Shown: positions 6,115-15,055, counted from the stretch's first letter. The stretch is DNA of 19,827 nt from JAEZFI01 sp044508215 (GCA_044508215.1 JBIQID010000052.1:1-19827), one strand, 5' to 3'. The notes: a model not told the origin generated them from the letters alone. Translations and numbers: made by a program.

Positions 6115-6494
6115 GCCGACCGGGTCCGCCGGTTCCGGCTGTGACCCTCGGCTCACCGGCGGGTGTGCCGCCTCCGAAGTGGCCATCCCGCGGAGTGGGG
6201 TGGATACACTGAGGCGCACAGGCACTCCGTCGACGAATGCGGAATCGACGCAGGGGGCCGGTCCGCGGCGGTCGCCCGACGCATCGGGATGCCGCAGGGG
6301 ACCCGCCGACCGGGACGCCCCGCCGGGGCACGCCTGCCGGGAACGAAGGGGACGCGGCCGCCTACCTCGGGTCGCGGCGCACAGCACACGCACACACAGC
6401 GGAGACGCATCATCATTCCTGCTCAGCACGCAGCGGGCCGGCCCACCCGGCCCAACCAGGAGCACCTCGCGACGCCTCCACGGGGGACGGCACG
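6115..6494. other. Long gene-free region before the SNF2 helicase, possible leader
   Basis: Between the kinase stop and the helicase ATG I see no convincing protein gene. TACACT at 6205-6210 (in GGATACACT) is the best -10 candidate for the helicase operon and would give a 5' leader of about 280 nt; no clear -35 is present. Small hairpins include ACCGG/CCGGT at 6119-6133, just past the kinase stop (weak terminator), and GCCCC/GGGGC at 6317-6329. A GGGGGA Shine-Dalgarno sits at 6482-6487, 7 nt before the helicase ATG. I recognise no known riboswitch. Confidence 0.5.
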
Positions 6495-9400
6495 ATGACC
6501 GCCGTCGACCGCGGACCACACCTCGCGCCCTGGCAGCTCGACATGTACGTCGAGGCCGAGGCCGACGGCACCGCCACGCCNNNNNNNNNNNNNNNNNNNN
6601 NNNNNNNNNNNNNNNNNNNNNNNNNNNNNNNNNNNNNNNNNNNNNNNNNNNNNNNNNNNNNNNNNNNNNNNNNNNNNNNNCGCCCTGGCAGCTCGACATG
6701 TACGTCGAGGCCGAGGCCGACGGCACCGCCACGCCGGAGCAGCTGGCCGTGCTCGAAGCCGACCCCCTCGCCTGGCGGTCGTCGCTGCTGCGCCTCCTCC
6801 ACGAGACCGAGGAGTACCTGGAGGCCGCCCGCCGGAGCAACGGCCCCGAGCGCGAGCAGGTGATGGCCGACCTCCGCGGCGAGCTGCGCCGCCTGTCCGA
6901 CGCGTGGACTCGGCTGACCGGTGAGGAGGAGCCCGAGCCCGAGCCGGAGCGCTCTGCCGAAAAGGGCGCGGCTGCGTCCGAGCAGGCAGACGACGACACC
7001 GACGGCGAGCCCGGAACCCTCCAGCTCCACGCATCGTGGGAGCCGGGACGGGTCGTGGTCTGGGCGGGCGGTCACCGCGTGCCCACCGGCGACCTGGAGC
7101 TGGTCGAGGCGATGCTCGAGGCGTCCGGCGCCCCCTCCACCGGATGGACCCGACACGGTTCGGTGAAGCTGCCGAGCGGCGGCACCGCGGATGCGCTCGC
7201 CATCCCCGTGGGCGACGTCCTCGGCTGGCTGGCGGCCGTCGGCGCAGGTGACGTCGAGCCCGAGGAGACCGAGTCGGTCGCCGGCGCCCCCGACATCGGC
7301 GCCAGCCTCCGCTGGCTGGGACGGATCGCGATCTGGGCGGTCGAGCTGACCGCCGCCGGTGCGATGGTGCCGCAGCTCAGACAGCGCAAGCGCGGCCGGG
7401 GGAACGGTGGGGACTCCACCGGTTCGTACTCCGTGCGGTGGACCCCCGCGCTGGTCGACCAGGACCGCCTGCGCGAGGCGGCCGAGCGCATGCCCGGCGC
7501 CGTGGCGGCCCTCGACGCATCGAGCGACGGGCGGGCCGTCGCCAAGTCGGCGCTCACCGGCATGGTCGACGCGATCTGCCGCACCGCCGCACGCCAGATC
7601 GAGGTGCCGGCGCCGCCGCCGCAGGTCCGCAACGCGAACGACGTGGCCGAGTCGTTCCTCGCCCGGCTCGACGGGAGCGCCTTCGACGTCCCGATCCGCT
7701 TGGGCGGCGAGTCGGTCGCCCGCATCGAGCGCTGGGCCCGCCCGGTCACCGGCGCCCACATCCGCCTGATCGTGCAGCTCGACCCGCCCGAGAGCGACGG
7801 CTCGTGGCACCTCGCGGTGCTGGCACCCGGCCCCGACGGCGTGCCGATGTCGGTCGAGGAGGCGATGGCGCAGCCCGGCGCCAAGCCACGCGACATCGAG
7901 GAGCAGATGACCCGCGTCGAGCGGATGGTCCCGGCACTCCTCCGCCCGGGCGGCATGCGCCGCGGGCAGGTGATCATCGGTCAGGACGAGGCCTGGGAGC
8001 TGATGTCCTCGACCGGGCAGCAGTTGGCGTCGGCAGGCTTCGACGTGCGGATCCCCGCCCTCCAGAAGCGCAAGCCCACCGCGTCGCTGCGCCTCTTCGC
8101 CGACACGTCCACCCCGTCTGCCGCAGGTGCGAACCAGCTGGCGAACGTGCGCTGGTCGGCCCTCTTCGACGACGTCGAGCTGTCGGCCGAGGACATCACC
8201 CGCCTGGCGCGGGAGGCCCGCCCCCTCATCCGCTCCGGCGCCCGATGGGTGGCGCTCGACCACGCCGACCTGCAGGCGGCGGCCGAGGCGCTGGCCGAGC
8301 GCTCGCAGAAGACGCAGATGACCGGCGGCGAGATGCTGCGGATGGCCCTCGGCCTCGAGGGCGCGACCCTCCCCGGCGGCGTCAGCCTCGCCGGCTCGTC
8401 GTGGGCCGCTGACCTCCTGGCACGTGCGTCCGAGGTGAAGCTCGACGTGGCCGGCACGCCCGAGGGCTTCAAGGGCGAGCTGCGCAGCTACCAGGCCGAA
8501 GCGCTCGCATGGCTGGGCTTCTTGGACTCCGTGGGTCTCGGCGGCTGCCTCGCCCTCGACATGGGCCTCGGCAAGACGCCCACGATGCTCGCCCACCTGC
8601 TGGTGGGGAAGGGCGAGGGCCCGTCGCTCGTCATCGCGCCGCCCGCCGTGGTCGGCAACTGGGCAGCGGAAGCAGCGAAGTTCGTCCCCGACCTGCGGGT
8701 GGTCGTCCACCACGGCGCGAACCGGGTGTCGATCGACGAGGTCGCCGATGAGGTGTCCCGTGCCGACGTGGTGATCACCACCTACGGCACCGCTGTCCGC
8801 GACATCGAGGCCCTCGAGACCGTGCGGTGGAACCGCCTCGTGCTCGACGAGGCGCAGGCGATCAAGAACCCCGCCAACGACACGTCGCAGCAGCTCCGTC
8901 GGTTCGACGCACACACCCGCGTGGCGCTCACCGGCACACCGATCGAGAACGGCCTCGGCGACCTCTGGGCGATCCTCGACTTCACGAACCCGGGTCTCGT
9001 GGGCACCCGCCCGCAGTTCATCGCCAGCCTCTCCCGCGACGGTGGCACCCGTGTCGAGGGCGAGGACGCCATGCGCGCCCTCAACGGCATCCTGGTGTTC
9101 CGCCGCACGAAGGCCGAGCCGGCCATCGCCGCCGAGCTGCCCGACCGCATCGACGAGCTGGCGCTCTGCTCGATGACCCCCGAGCAGGTCGGCCTGTACC
9201 AGGCGGTGCTCGACAAGCTCATCACCGGCAACGCCGAGGAGGGCGCCGAGCCACGCAAGGGCCAGGTGCTCGCTGCGATCACGGCGCTCAAGCAGATCTG
9301 CAACCACCCGGCCGCCTACCGCGACGACGGCCGTCCGCTCGACGGTCGCTCCGGGAAGCTCGCCCGCCTCGAGGAGATCGTCGATGCGGTCTTCGCTGCG

Positions 9401-10027
9401 GGGGAGCGGGTGCTGGTCTTCACCCACTTCGCCGAATGGGGCATGAAGCTGGCCGAGCACCTCACCAAGCGCACCGGGCGCCAGATCGACTGCTACCACG
9501 GCGGCCTCTCGCGTGGCGCTCGCGACCGGATGATCGCCGACTTCCAGTCGGGCGACGAACCGGGCGCGCTGGTGCTCTCGCTGAAGGCCGGTGGCACCGG
9601 GCTGAACCTCACCGCAGCCAGCCACGTGGTGCTGTACGACCGCTGGTGGAACCCGGCGGTCGAGGACCAGGCCCGCGACCGCGCGTGGCGGATCGGGCAG
9701 ACGAAGACCGTGATCTGCCACCGGTTGGTGTGCCCCGGCACGGTCGACGAACGGGTCGAGGAGGTCGTCGCCGGGAAGCGGCAGATCGCCGACATGGTGC
9801 TGCCGAAGTCCAGCTCGCTCGCCGACCTCGACAACGACCAGCTGCGCACCGCGCTGGGGATCCGCGAGGACCAGCTGCTCACCGAGGACCTCACCGTCGA
9901 CGACGACGCAACCGGCGACGGGTCTGACGAAGAGGGATCGGCGGGAGCTGGTCCCGATGGTGCAGGCAACGGCCCGGATGACGGTGAGCTGGTGGCGGCC
10001 GGGGTCGCCGAGGGAGGTGACGCATGA
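6495..10027 (+). CDS. HelZ-like SNF2-family helicase (false gap near the start)
   Basis: This is a DEAD/SNF2 superfamily 2 ATPase with a long N-terminal region like the SNF2 helicase-associated domain (DUF3670) of mycobacterial HelZ. The ATPase core shows LALDMGLGKTPTML (Walker A, about residue 640), VLDEAQAIKNP (Walker B, DEAQ box, about 730) and ALTGTPIEN (about 760). The C-terminal helicase lobe shows VLVFTHFAEWG (about 920) and QARDRAWRIGQTK (about 1006). It should translocate on or remodel DNA-protein complexes; the exact role is unknown. The raw sequence looks frameshifted near the start because of the N-run. Collapsing the 55-bp duplicate joins the frame beginning MTAVDRGPHLAPWQLDMYVE directly to PEQLAVLEADP, giving about 1125 aa. 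ATG 6495 has GGGGGA 7 nt upstream. An acidic linker (PEPEPERSAEKG to DDDTDGEPG) follows the N-terminal helices. It overlaps the next gene by 4 nt (ATGA). Confidence 0.88.
6526..6580 (+). repeat. 55-bp duplicate, left copy (contig overlap at false gap)
   Basis: Identical base for base to 6681-6735. The two copies sit directly on the two sides of a 100-N run, which is the signature of two contigs that overlap by one assembler k-mer and were scaffolded without merging. Confidence 0.95.
6581..6680. other. Assembly gap (100 N), false
   Basis: Exactly 100 N, flanked by the identical 55-bp ends. Removing the N-run and one copy restores the helicase reading frame. Confidence 0.9.
6681..6735 (+). repeat. 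55-bp duplicate, right copy (contig overlap at false gap)
   Basis: Second copy of 6526-6580, abutting the N-run. It is very unlikely to be a biological repeat. Confidence 0.95.
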
Positions 10028-10296
10028 GCGGGCAACGTCGACGCCGTCGTTCGCGGGGGCGCAAGCAGGTCTCACCGGTCGTCTTCTGGGGTGACCCCGA
10101 AGCCGAGCGCGAGGAGGTGCCCCGGGTGTCCGCCGCCGACGACCCCACCGCGATGGTGCGGTCGCTCGGCCAGGCGCCGCTGCCGGGTCGCGAGAAGGTG
10201 GCGGAGCACTACTTCGCCGCTGTCTACGAGCGTGCGGCGGCCCTCGCCGGCGCCCTCGCCGCCACCTCCGGCCTGCTCGACGAACCCGAGGAGTGA
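10024..10296 (+). CDS. Hypothetical 90-aa protein between SNF2 helicase and RlmI-type methyltransferase
   Basis: I do not recognise the family. The protein starts MSGQRRRRRSRGRKQ, a strongly basic N-terminus that could touch nucleic acid, then SPVVFWGDPEAEREEV, and ends in a helix-rich, mildly acidic half (AMVRSLGQAPLPGREKVAEHYF, then AAALAGALAATSGLL). It shares a 4-nt overlap with the helicase upstream (ATGA at 10024-10027) and with the methyltransferase downstream (GTGA at 10293-10296), so it is almost certainly translated and coupled to both. Inference: a small accessory or adaptor subunit of the helicase. It has no Cys and so is not a small zinc protein, and no transmembrane segment or signal peptide. 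Confidence 0.85.
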   Translation: MSGQRRRRRSRGRKQVSPVVFWGDPEAEREEVPRVSAADDPTAMVRSLGQAPLPGREKVAEHYFAAVYERAAALAGALAATSGLLDEPEE

Positions 10297-11290
10297 CCGC
10301 TCCCACCGAGCCGCCCGAGCCGGTGGCGGACGGGGCTGCCGCGCTCGAAGCGCCGCGCCGCCTCGCCGTGCGGGTCACACGCGACGCGCTCCGCCGGATC
10401 CGGGAGCCGCACCCGTGGGTCTACGACCGCTCGGTGGTGTCCGTGAAGGGCGACGGCCGCCCCGGTGACCTCGCCGTGGTCTTCGACGACCGCAACCGGT
10501 TCGCTGCGATCGGCCTGTACGACCCGGCCTCACCCATCCGCATCCGGGTGCTGCACCAGGGCGACCCCAAGCCGGTCGACGCCGCCTTCTGGCGCGACGT
10601 CGTGGCGCAGGCGGTCGAGGGCCGTTCCCGCCTCGCGTCATCGACCCACACCACNNNNNNNNNNNNNNNNNNNNNNNNNNNNNNNNNNNNNNNNNNNNNN
10701 NNNNNNNNNNNNNNNNNNNNNNNNNNNNNNNNNNNNNNNNNNNNNNNNNNNNNNTCCTCGACGTGTTCTCGTCGGCCGGTGGCTTCTCGGTGAACGCGGC
10801 GGCGGGCGGAGCATCGCTCGTCCACTCGGTGGACCTCAGCCCCCACGCCATCGAGGCGGCGCGCCGCCACATGGCGCTCAACCGCGATCGACGGGCCGTC
10901 GCGTCGTGCCGCCACGAGACGACCACCGGCGACGCGATGGAGGTGATGCGCTCCCTCGCCGACGCACGGCGTCGATTCGACATGGTGATCGTCGACCCGC
11001 CCGCGTTCGCCACCCGCAAGGGACAGGTAGACGGGGCGCTGCGCGCCTACGGGCGGCTGACCGAGCTGGCCGTGGCACTCCTCGAACCGGGCGGCACCCT
11101 GGTGCAGGCCTCGTGCTCTGCCCGGGTGACCGCGGCCGACCTGTCGGCGACGGTCACCGAGGCGGTGGAGCGCGCTGGCATGCGGCTCACCCAGCGGCGC
11201 CGCACCGGCCACGCCGAGGACCACCCCGTGGGGTTCCCCGAGGGGGCCTATCTGAAGGCGCTGTTCGCCCGCGTCGAGGTCGGTCCCTGA
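10293..11290 (+). CDS. RlmI/YccW-type class I SAM-dependent RNA methyltransferase (interrupted by gap)
   Basis: The N-terminal PUA-like RNA-binding domain is visible (VRVTRDALRRIREPHPWVY, then VVFDDRNRFAAIGLYDP). After the N-run the Rossmann methyltransferase core appears: LDVFSSAGGFSVNAA (SAM-binding loop), VDLSPHAIEAARRHM, VIVDPPAFATRK and the catalytic-cysteine motif ASCS. E. coli RlmI makes m5C1962 in 23S rRNA; the site here is inferred only from family. The frame differs on the two sides of the 100-N placeholder. Compared with the usual length of about 390 aa, roughly 90-130 residues are hidden. GTG start in a GTGA overlap with the 90-aa gene; last gene of the helicase operon. The stop is at 11288-11290. 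Confidence 0.85.
10655..10754. other. Assembly gap (100 N) inside the RlmI-like gene
   Basis: Exactly 100 N with no shared flanking sequence, so a true gap of unknown length. The change of frame across it is a placeholder effect, not evidence of a frameshift. Confidence 0.9.
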
Positions 11291-11322
11291 GCTCTTCGGC
11301 GGGGCCATTGGGGACGCGCCGG

Positions 11323-11328
11323 TAGCGT
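11323..11328 (+). promoter_or_regulatory. -10 box TAGCGT of the threonine aldolase gene
   Basis: TAGCGT, preceded by G, lies 8 nt before the ATG at 11337, the spacing expected for a leaderless mRNA. The same heptamer GTAGCGT precedes three other genes in this window. No -35 is obvious. Confidence 0.55.
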
Positions 11329-11336
11329 CGGCGGAC

Positions 11337-12401
11337 ATGCCTGCTCCCCGGCTCCCCGATGCACCCGCCACCCTGTTCGCCAGCGACAACGGTTCGGGGG
11401 TCCACCCAGAGGTGATGGAGGCCCTCGGCCGGGCGAACGCGGGCCACGCCCTCGCCTACGGGGCGGATGACTGGACCGCTCGGGCGACTGAGCAGTTCCG
11501 GGACCTGTTCGGCGCCCCGGTCGAGGTGTTCTTCACCTGGGGTGGCACCGGCGCGAACGTGGTGGGCCTGCAGAGCGTCCTCTCCCCGTGGCAGGCCGTG
11601 GTGTGCCCGGCGTCCGCCCACATCGCCGTGGACGAGTGCGGTGCCGTCGAGCGCTTCACCGGCTGCAAGCTGATCGAGGTGCCGACCTCCGACGGGAAGC
11701 TGCGCCCCGACGACCTGGCAGGTCCCGCCGATCTGCTGGGGGTGGAGCACCACTCGCAGCCCCGCGTGGTCTCGGTGACCCAGTCCACGGAGATGGGCAC
11801 GCTCTACTCGGTCGACGAGCTGGGGGAGCTGGTGGACGCGGCCCACGGCGCCGGGTTCCTCGTGCACCTCGACGGGGCTCGCATCGCCAACGCGGCGGCC
11901 GCGCTCGACGTGGACCTGCACACGATGCTGGTCGACACCGGCGTGGACCTCATGACGTTCGGGGGCACGAAGAACGGCATGATGTACGGCGAGGCCGTCG
12001 TGTTCCTCCGGCCGGAGCTGGCCGCCGACGTGCGGTACGTCCGGAAGCAGGCGGGCCAGCTGCCGTCGAAGATGCGATACGTCGCGGCGCAGTTCGAGGC
12101 GCTCCTCACCGACGACCTGTGGCTGCGCAACGCCCGGCACGCGAACGCGATGGCGGGGCGGCTGGCGTCGGCGGTGGAGCGGGTGCCCGGCGTCGAGCTG
12201 TTGGGAGCGCCGCAGGTGAACGGCGTGTTCGCCCGCATCCCCGCGGCCGCGGTGCAGCCGTTGCAGGAGTGGTCGTTCTTCTGGGTGTGGGATCCCGCCG
12301 GGTCGGTGGTGCGCTGGATGTGCAGCTTCGACACGTCACCTGACGATGTCGACGCCTTCGCCGCAGGCGTGTCCGAGATCGTCGGCGCCGTGGTCGCCTG
12401 A
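11337..12401 (+). CDS. Low-specificity L-threonine aldolase (PLP-dependent, beta-eliminating lyase fold)
   Basis: A 354-aa fold-type I PLP enzyme of the threonine aldolase family. Near the N-terminus it has FASDNGSGVHPEVMEAL and GHALAYGADDWTARA, then FFTWGGTGANVVGLQ (cofactor phosphate loop), VSVTQSTEMGTLY, VHLDGARIANAA (Asp contacting the PLP pyridine nitrogen) and MTFGGTKNG with the Schiff-base Lys212. It should cleave L-threonine or allo-threonine to glycine and acetaldehyde in the cytoplasm; exact substrate preference cannot be read from sequence. It starts 46 nt after the methyltransferase stop with its own TAGCGT box 8 nt upstream, so it is probably transcribed separately and leaderless. 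Full family length. Confidence 0.93.
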   Translation: MPAPRLPDAPATLFASDNGSGVHPEVMEALGRANAGHALAYGADDWTARATEQFRDLFGAPVEVFFTWGGTGANVVGLQSVLSPWQAVVCPASAHIAVDECGAVERFTGCKLIEVPTSDGKLRPDDLAGPADLLGVEHHSQPRVVSVTQSTEMGTLYSVDELGELVDAAHGAGFLVHLDGARIANAAAALDVDLHTMLVDTGVDLMTFGGTKNGMMYGEAVVFLRPELAADVRYVRKQAGQLPSKMRYVAAQFEALLTDDLWLRNARHANAMAGRLASAVERVPGVELLGAPQVNGVFARIPAAAVQPLQEWSFFWVWDPAGSVVRWMCSFDTSPDDVDAFAAGVSEIVGAVVA

Positions 12402-12476
12402 CGCACGTCGGCCCTCCCGGGGTTGAGAAGCGCCTCGCGTGGGGAACGTCCTGCCGGGTTGGAACGGGAGGACGGG

Positions 12477-13157
12477 ATGGACCGCAACCGAAGGCTGGGG
12501 ATCGGGGTGATCGTCGTGATCGTCGCGCTGGTGGCGATCGCTGCCATCGCTGATGCAGCGACGAGCAACGAGGGCGACAAGGTGCTGGTGATGGGTGACT
12601 CGATCACCGCCATCACCGGCAAGGACCTCGAAGAGGACCTCGCCGCCTACGACGTGACGCTGCGAGCGCAGTTCGGGGCGACCGTCGAGGAGCTGATCCC
12701 ACACGCTCGTGAGGCCGTCGCCGAGGAGCCGGCCCAGGTCATCATCGCCCTCGGCACGAACGACGCCATCGGCCGCAAGCCGGTGGAGCAGACCGAGCAG
12801 CACCTCCGCGAGATGATCGGGTTCTTCCCCGACGCGAAGTGCATCCACCTGGTGAACATCAACACGAAGATGCTGAGCAGCGGCGAATCCCGTACCGGGG
12901 AGGCCGAGGCGATCAACCGTGTGCTCGACCAGCTCGCGTCCGACGACAGCCGCATCGGCATCATCGACTGGGACGGCAGGGTCACCGACGACCTCGTCGA
13001 CGACACCGTCCACCCGAACAAGGCGGGNNNNNNNNNNNNNNNNNNNNNNNNNNNNNNNNNNNNNNNNNNNNNNNNNNNNNNNNNNNNNNNNNNNNNNNNN
13101 NNNNNNNNNNNNNNNNNNNNNNNNNNNGTCACGAAGTTCGACGCACGGGTTCCGTGA
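12477..13157 (+). CDS. Membrane-anchored SGNH/GDSL-family hydrolase (gap near 3' end)
   Basis: The protein begins MDRNRR, followed by a hydrophobic anchor (LGIGVIVVIVALVAIAAIA) that places the rest outside the membrane. The SGNH catalytic blocks follow: VLVMGDSITA (block I, nucleophile Ser in GDS), IIALGTNDAIG (block III, G-x-N-D) and the block V Asp/His in VDDTVHPNKAG. Such enzymes deacylate or esterolyse lipids or cell-wall sugars; the substrate is unknown. The ATG at 12477 has GGGAGG at 12466-12471. The N-run at 13028-13127 falls just after block V. The residues VTKFDARVP after it are in the same frame as drawn and end at TGA 13155-13157, but the true join is uncertain. About 227 aa as drawn. 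The gene converges on the DEAD-box helicase with a shared terminator. Confidence 0.85.
   Translation: MDRNRRLGIGVIVVIVALVAIAAIADAATSNEGDKVLVMGDSITAITGKDLEEDLAAYDVTLRAQFGATVEELIPHAREAVAEEPAQVIIALGTNDAIGRKPVEQTEQHLREMIGFFPDAKCIHLVNINTKMLSSGESRTGEAEAINRVLDQLASDDSRIGIIDWDGRVTDDLVDDTVHPNKAXXXXXXXXXXXXXXXXXXXXXXXXXXXXXXXXXXVTKFDARVP
13028..13127. other. Assembly gap (100 N) near the end of the SGNH gene
   Basis: Exactly 100 N with no duplicated flanks. Because the SGNH fold needs only a short helix after the HPNKAG motif, the hidden sequence may be short. Confidence 0.85.
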
Positions 13158-13159
13158 CG

Positions 13160-13196
13160 GTCACCGATCCGGCGTGATGCCGGCCGGATCGGTGAC
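13160..13196. terminator. Bidirectional terminator between SGNH hydrolase and DEAD-box helicase
   Basis: GTCACCGATCCGG (13160-13172) and CCGGATCGGTGAC (13184-13196) form a perfect 13-bp stem with an 11-nt loop, centred in the 53-bp gap between two convergent stop codons. The loop bases can also pair partly (CCGGC/GCCGG). No strong U-tract is present on either strand (AGTTGT on plus). Position and symmetry favour termination of both transcripts. Confidence 0.8.
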
Positions 13197-13210
13197 AGTT
13201 GTGCGGAGGG

Positions 13211-14899
13211 TCAGCGGTTGGGGCGGCGAGCGCCACCCGAGCGGCGGCTGCCGCCGGGGCGACCTGAAGGTGAGCCGGCCCCTCCGGAGCGGGCGCGCCC
13301 GCCGTCGGGACGACCACCCGAGCGGTTGCCTCCCGGACGGGCGCCGTCGGAACGAGCGCCGTCGGGACGACCACCACCGGAGCGAGCGCCCGCGCGGGCC
13401 CCCTCGCGCCCGCCGTCGGAGCGCGGTCCGCCTTCGGGGCGAGCACCGTCGCGACGGCGGCCGTCGCGGCGCTGGCGTGAGCGGCCGGGCGAGCCCGGCT
13501 GGTGCGGCTTGCGAGGCGGGCGTGACCCGTTCCCCTGCCCACCCGAGCGCGAGGCCGGCTCCTGCAGCGAGGCGGTGACCGCCTCGGCCGAGAGGATCCG
13601 GGGCTCGCCGGGCGAGATCACACCGATCACGTCGTCGCCCGGACGGGCCGGGGTGACGGTCGGGTCGATGCCCGCCTTGCGGGTGAGCTGCTTGACGTCG
13701 CGCCGCTGCTGCTCGGTGGCGATGGTGACGACGGTCCCTCGGGCACCGGCGCGCGCCGTGCGGCCGGAGCGGTGGAGGTACGCCTTGTGCTCGACCGGCG
13801 GGTCGGCGTGGACGACCAGCTCGACGTCGTCGACGTGGATGCCACGGGCGGCGATGTCGGTGGCGACCAGCACGGAGGCCCGCCCTGCGGCGAACGCGGC
13901 CAGGTTCCGCACGCGGGCGGTCTGGGCGAGGTTGCCGTGCATCTCCACGGAGGGCACGCCCGCGCCGTTCAGCTGGCGGGCCAGCGTCTTCGCACGGTGC
14001 TTCGTCCGGGTGAACACGATGGTCCGAGGCGAGCGCGACACCAGCTCGACGAGCACGCTGAGGCGATCCGAGGTGGTCACGTGGAGGACGTGGTGGTCCA
14101 TCGCCTCGACCGGCGAGCTGGGCGGGTCGACGCTGTGCGTCACCGGATCGGTGAGGAAGCGCTTCACCAGCACGTCGACGCCGTTGTCGAGCGTGGCCGA
14201 GAACAGCAGGCGCTGGCTGTCGGAGGGCGTCGCGTCGAGGATGCGCGTCACGCCGGGCAGGAAGCCGAGGTCGGCCATGTGGTCGGCCTCGTCCAGCACC
14301 GTGATCTCGACCGAGTCGAGGCGCACGTTCCGCTGGCCCATGTGGTCCTCGAGGCGTCCGGGGCAGGCGATGACCACGTCGACGCCACGGCGGAACCCGT
14401 TGACCTGACCGACCTGGGAGACGCCGCCGAACACGGTGAGGACCCGGAGGCCGAGCGCTTCCGCGAGCGGGAGCGCGGCGTCGCGGATCTGGTTCACCAG
14501 CTCACGCGTGGGGGCGAGGATCAGCGCCCGCGGGTGGCGGGGCCGACGCTCGGCGCCCGACGTCGCGAGGCGGGTGAGCATGGGCAGGAGGAAGGCGAGC
14601 GTCTTGCCGGACCCGGTGCGCCCCCGGCCCAGCACGTCGCGCCCCGAGATGGAGTCGGGAAGCGTCGCGGTCTGGATCGGGAACGGACGGGTGATGCCCT
14701 CGGCCTCGAGGACCTGCACCACGCGGTGGTGCACTCCGAGGTCGGCGAACGTCGGCACCTGCACCTCGACGCTGTCGTCGGTGCTGGCGGACTGGATCCG
14801 CTCGGAGGACCGGCTCGCATCGCCGGACGTCCTGGGACCTGAGGGCTCGACGGCGCGCGCGCCGCGGTGGGGGGTGGTGTGTGGGCGGCGGGCCGCCAT
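13211..14899 (-). CDS. DEAD-box ATP-dependent RNA helicase with Arg/Gly-rich tail
   Basis: A 562-aa DEAD-box helicase. Motifs in order: Q motif (FADLGVHHRVV, then FPIQ), motif I GRTGSGKT, Ia PTRELV, II DEAD, III SAT, V ATDIAARG, VI HRSGRTARAG. The last roughly 110 residues are a disordered tail rich in Arg, Gly, Pro, Asp and Ser with repeated RPDGAR and RSGG-like units, likely an RNA-binding or condensate-forming extension as in CsdA/RhlE-type proteins. It should unwind RNA in ribosome assembly or mRNA decay. ATG 14899 is preferred over a TTG at 14911 because GGAGA lies 5 nt upstream of the ATG, where the TTG itself would sit in the RBS. A leader of about 110 nt separates it from a TAGCGT box, a length that allows post-transcriptional control such as cold response (inference). 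Confidence 0.93.
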   Translation of the reverse strand: MAARRPHTTPHRGARAVEPSGPRTSGDASRSSERIQSASTDDSVEVQVPTFADLGVHHRVVQVLEAEGITRPFPIQTATLPDSISGRDVLGRGRTGSGKTLAFLLPMLTRLATSGAERRPRHPRALILAPTRELVNQIRDAALPLAEALGLRVLTVFGGVSQVGQVNGFRRGVDVVIACPGRLEDHMGQRNVRLDSVEITVLDEADHMADLGFLPGVTRILDATPSDSQRLLFSATLDNGVDVLVKRFLTDPVTHSVDPPSSPVEAMDHHVLHVTTSDRLSVLVELVSRSPRTIVFTRTKHRAKTLARQLNGAGVPSVEMHGNLAQTARVRNLAAFAAGRASVLVATDIAARGIHVDDVELVVHADPPVEHKAYLHRSGRTARAGARGTVVTIATEQQRRDVKQLTRKAGIDPTVTPARPGDDVIGVISPGEPRILSAEAVTASLQEPASRSGGQGNGSRPPRKPHQPGSPGRSRQRRDGRRRDGARPEGGPRSDGGREGARAGARSGGGRPDGARSDGARPGGNRSGGRPDGGRARSGGAGSPSGRPGGSRRSGGARRPNR

Positions 14900-15018
14900 G
14901 GTGTTCTCCAAGCTGAGGGATCCGCTGTCGATGCGCCGTCCTGCCCGGTCCTTGGATGGAGCGGGGGTTCCGGCGAGCGGCTCAGCGGTGGGAAGCCCCG
15001 AAGTGGGCGCCGGGGCAC

Positions 15019-15024
15019 ACGCTA
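15019..15024 (-). promoter_or_regulatory. -10 box TAGCGT of the DEAD-box helicase gene
   Basis: GTAGCGT on the minus strand, the same heptamer that precedes three other genes, lies 119 nt before the helicase ATG in the only non-coding stretch upstream. It implies a 5' leader of roughly 110 nt carrying the GGAGA ribosome-binding site. No -35 was recognised. Confidence 0.45.
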
Positions 15025-15055
15025 CAGGACACAGGGCCCAAACCCTGCATCGCCG

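Noticed and set aside
6115..6494. Riboswitch or structured RNA in the long leader before the helicase
   Set aside because: Only short GC-rich hairpins were found and none matches a riboswitch core that I know. Kept only as a possible leader.
6289..6498. A 69-codon plus-strand frame ending in an ATGA overlap with the helicase start
   Set aside because: Its translation is Arg/Pro/Thr-rich without motifs, its third-position G/C is lower than in real genes here, and no good RBS precedes it. A chance overlap is more likely than a coupled upstream ORF.
6495..6800. Apparent frameshift at the start of the SNF2 helicase
   Set aside because: It is caused by 100 N plus a duplicated 55 bp (155 nt, not a multiple of 3). 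The collapsed sequence is in frame.
6413..10378. A 1321-codon open frame on the minus strand opposite the SNF2 helicase operon, and similar long antisense frames (for example 4492-6999)
   Set aside because: They are shadows created by G/C-rich third codon positions. Their translations are rich in His, Arg, Ala and Val with no family motif, while the plus-strand frames carry clear domains.
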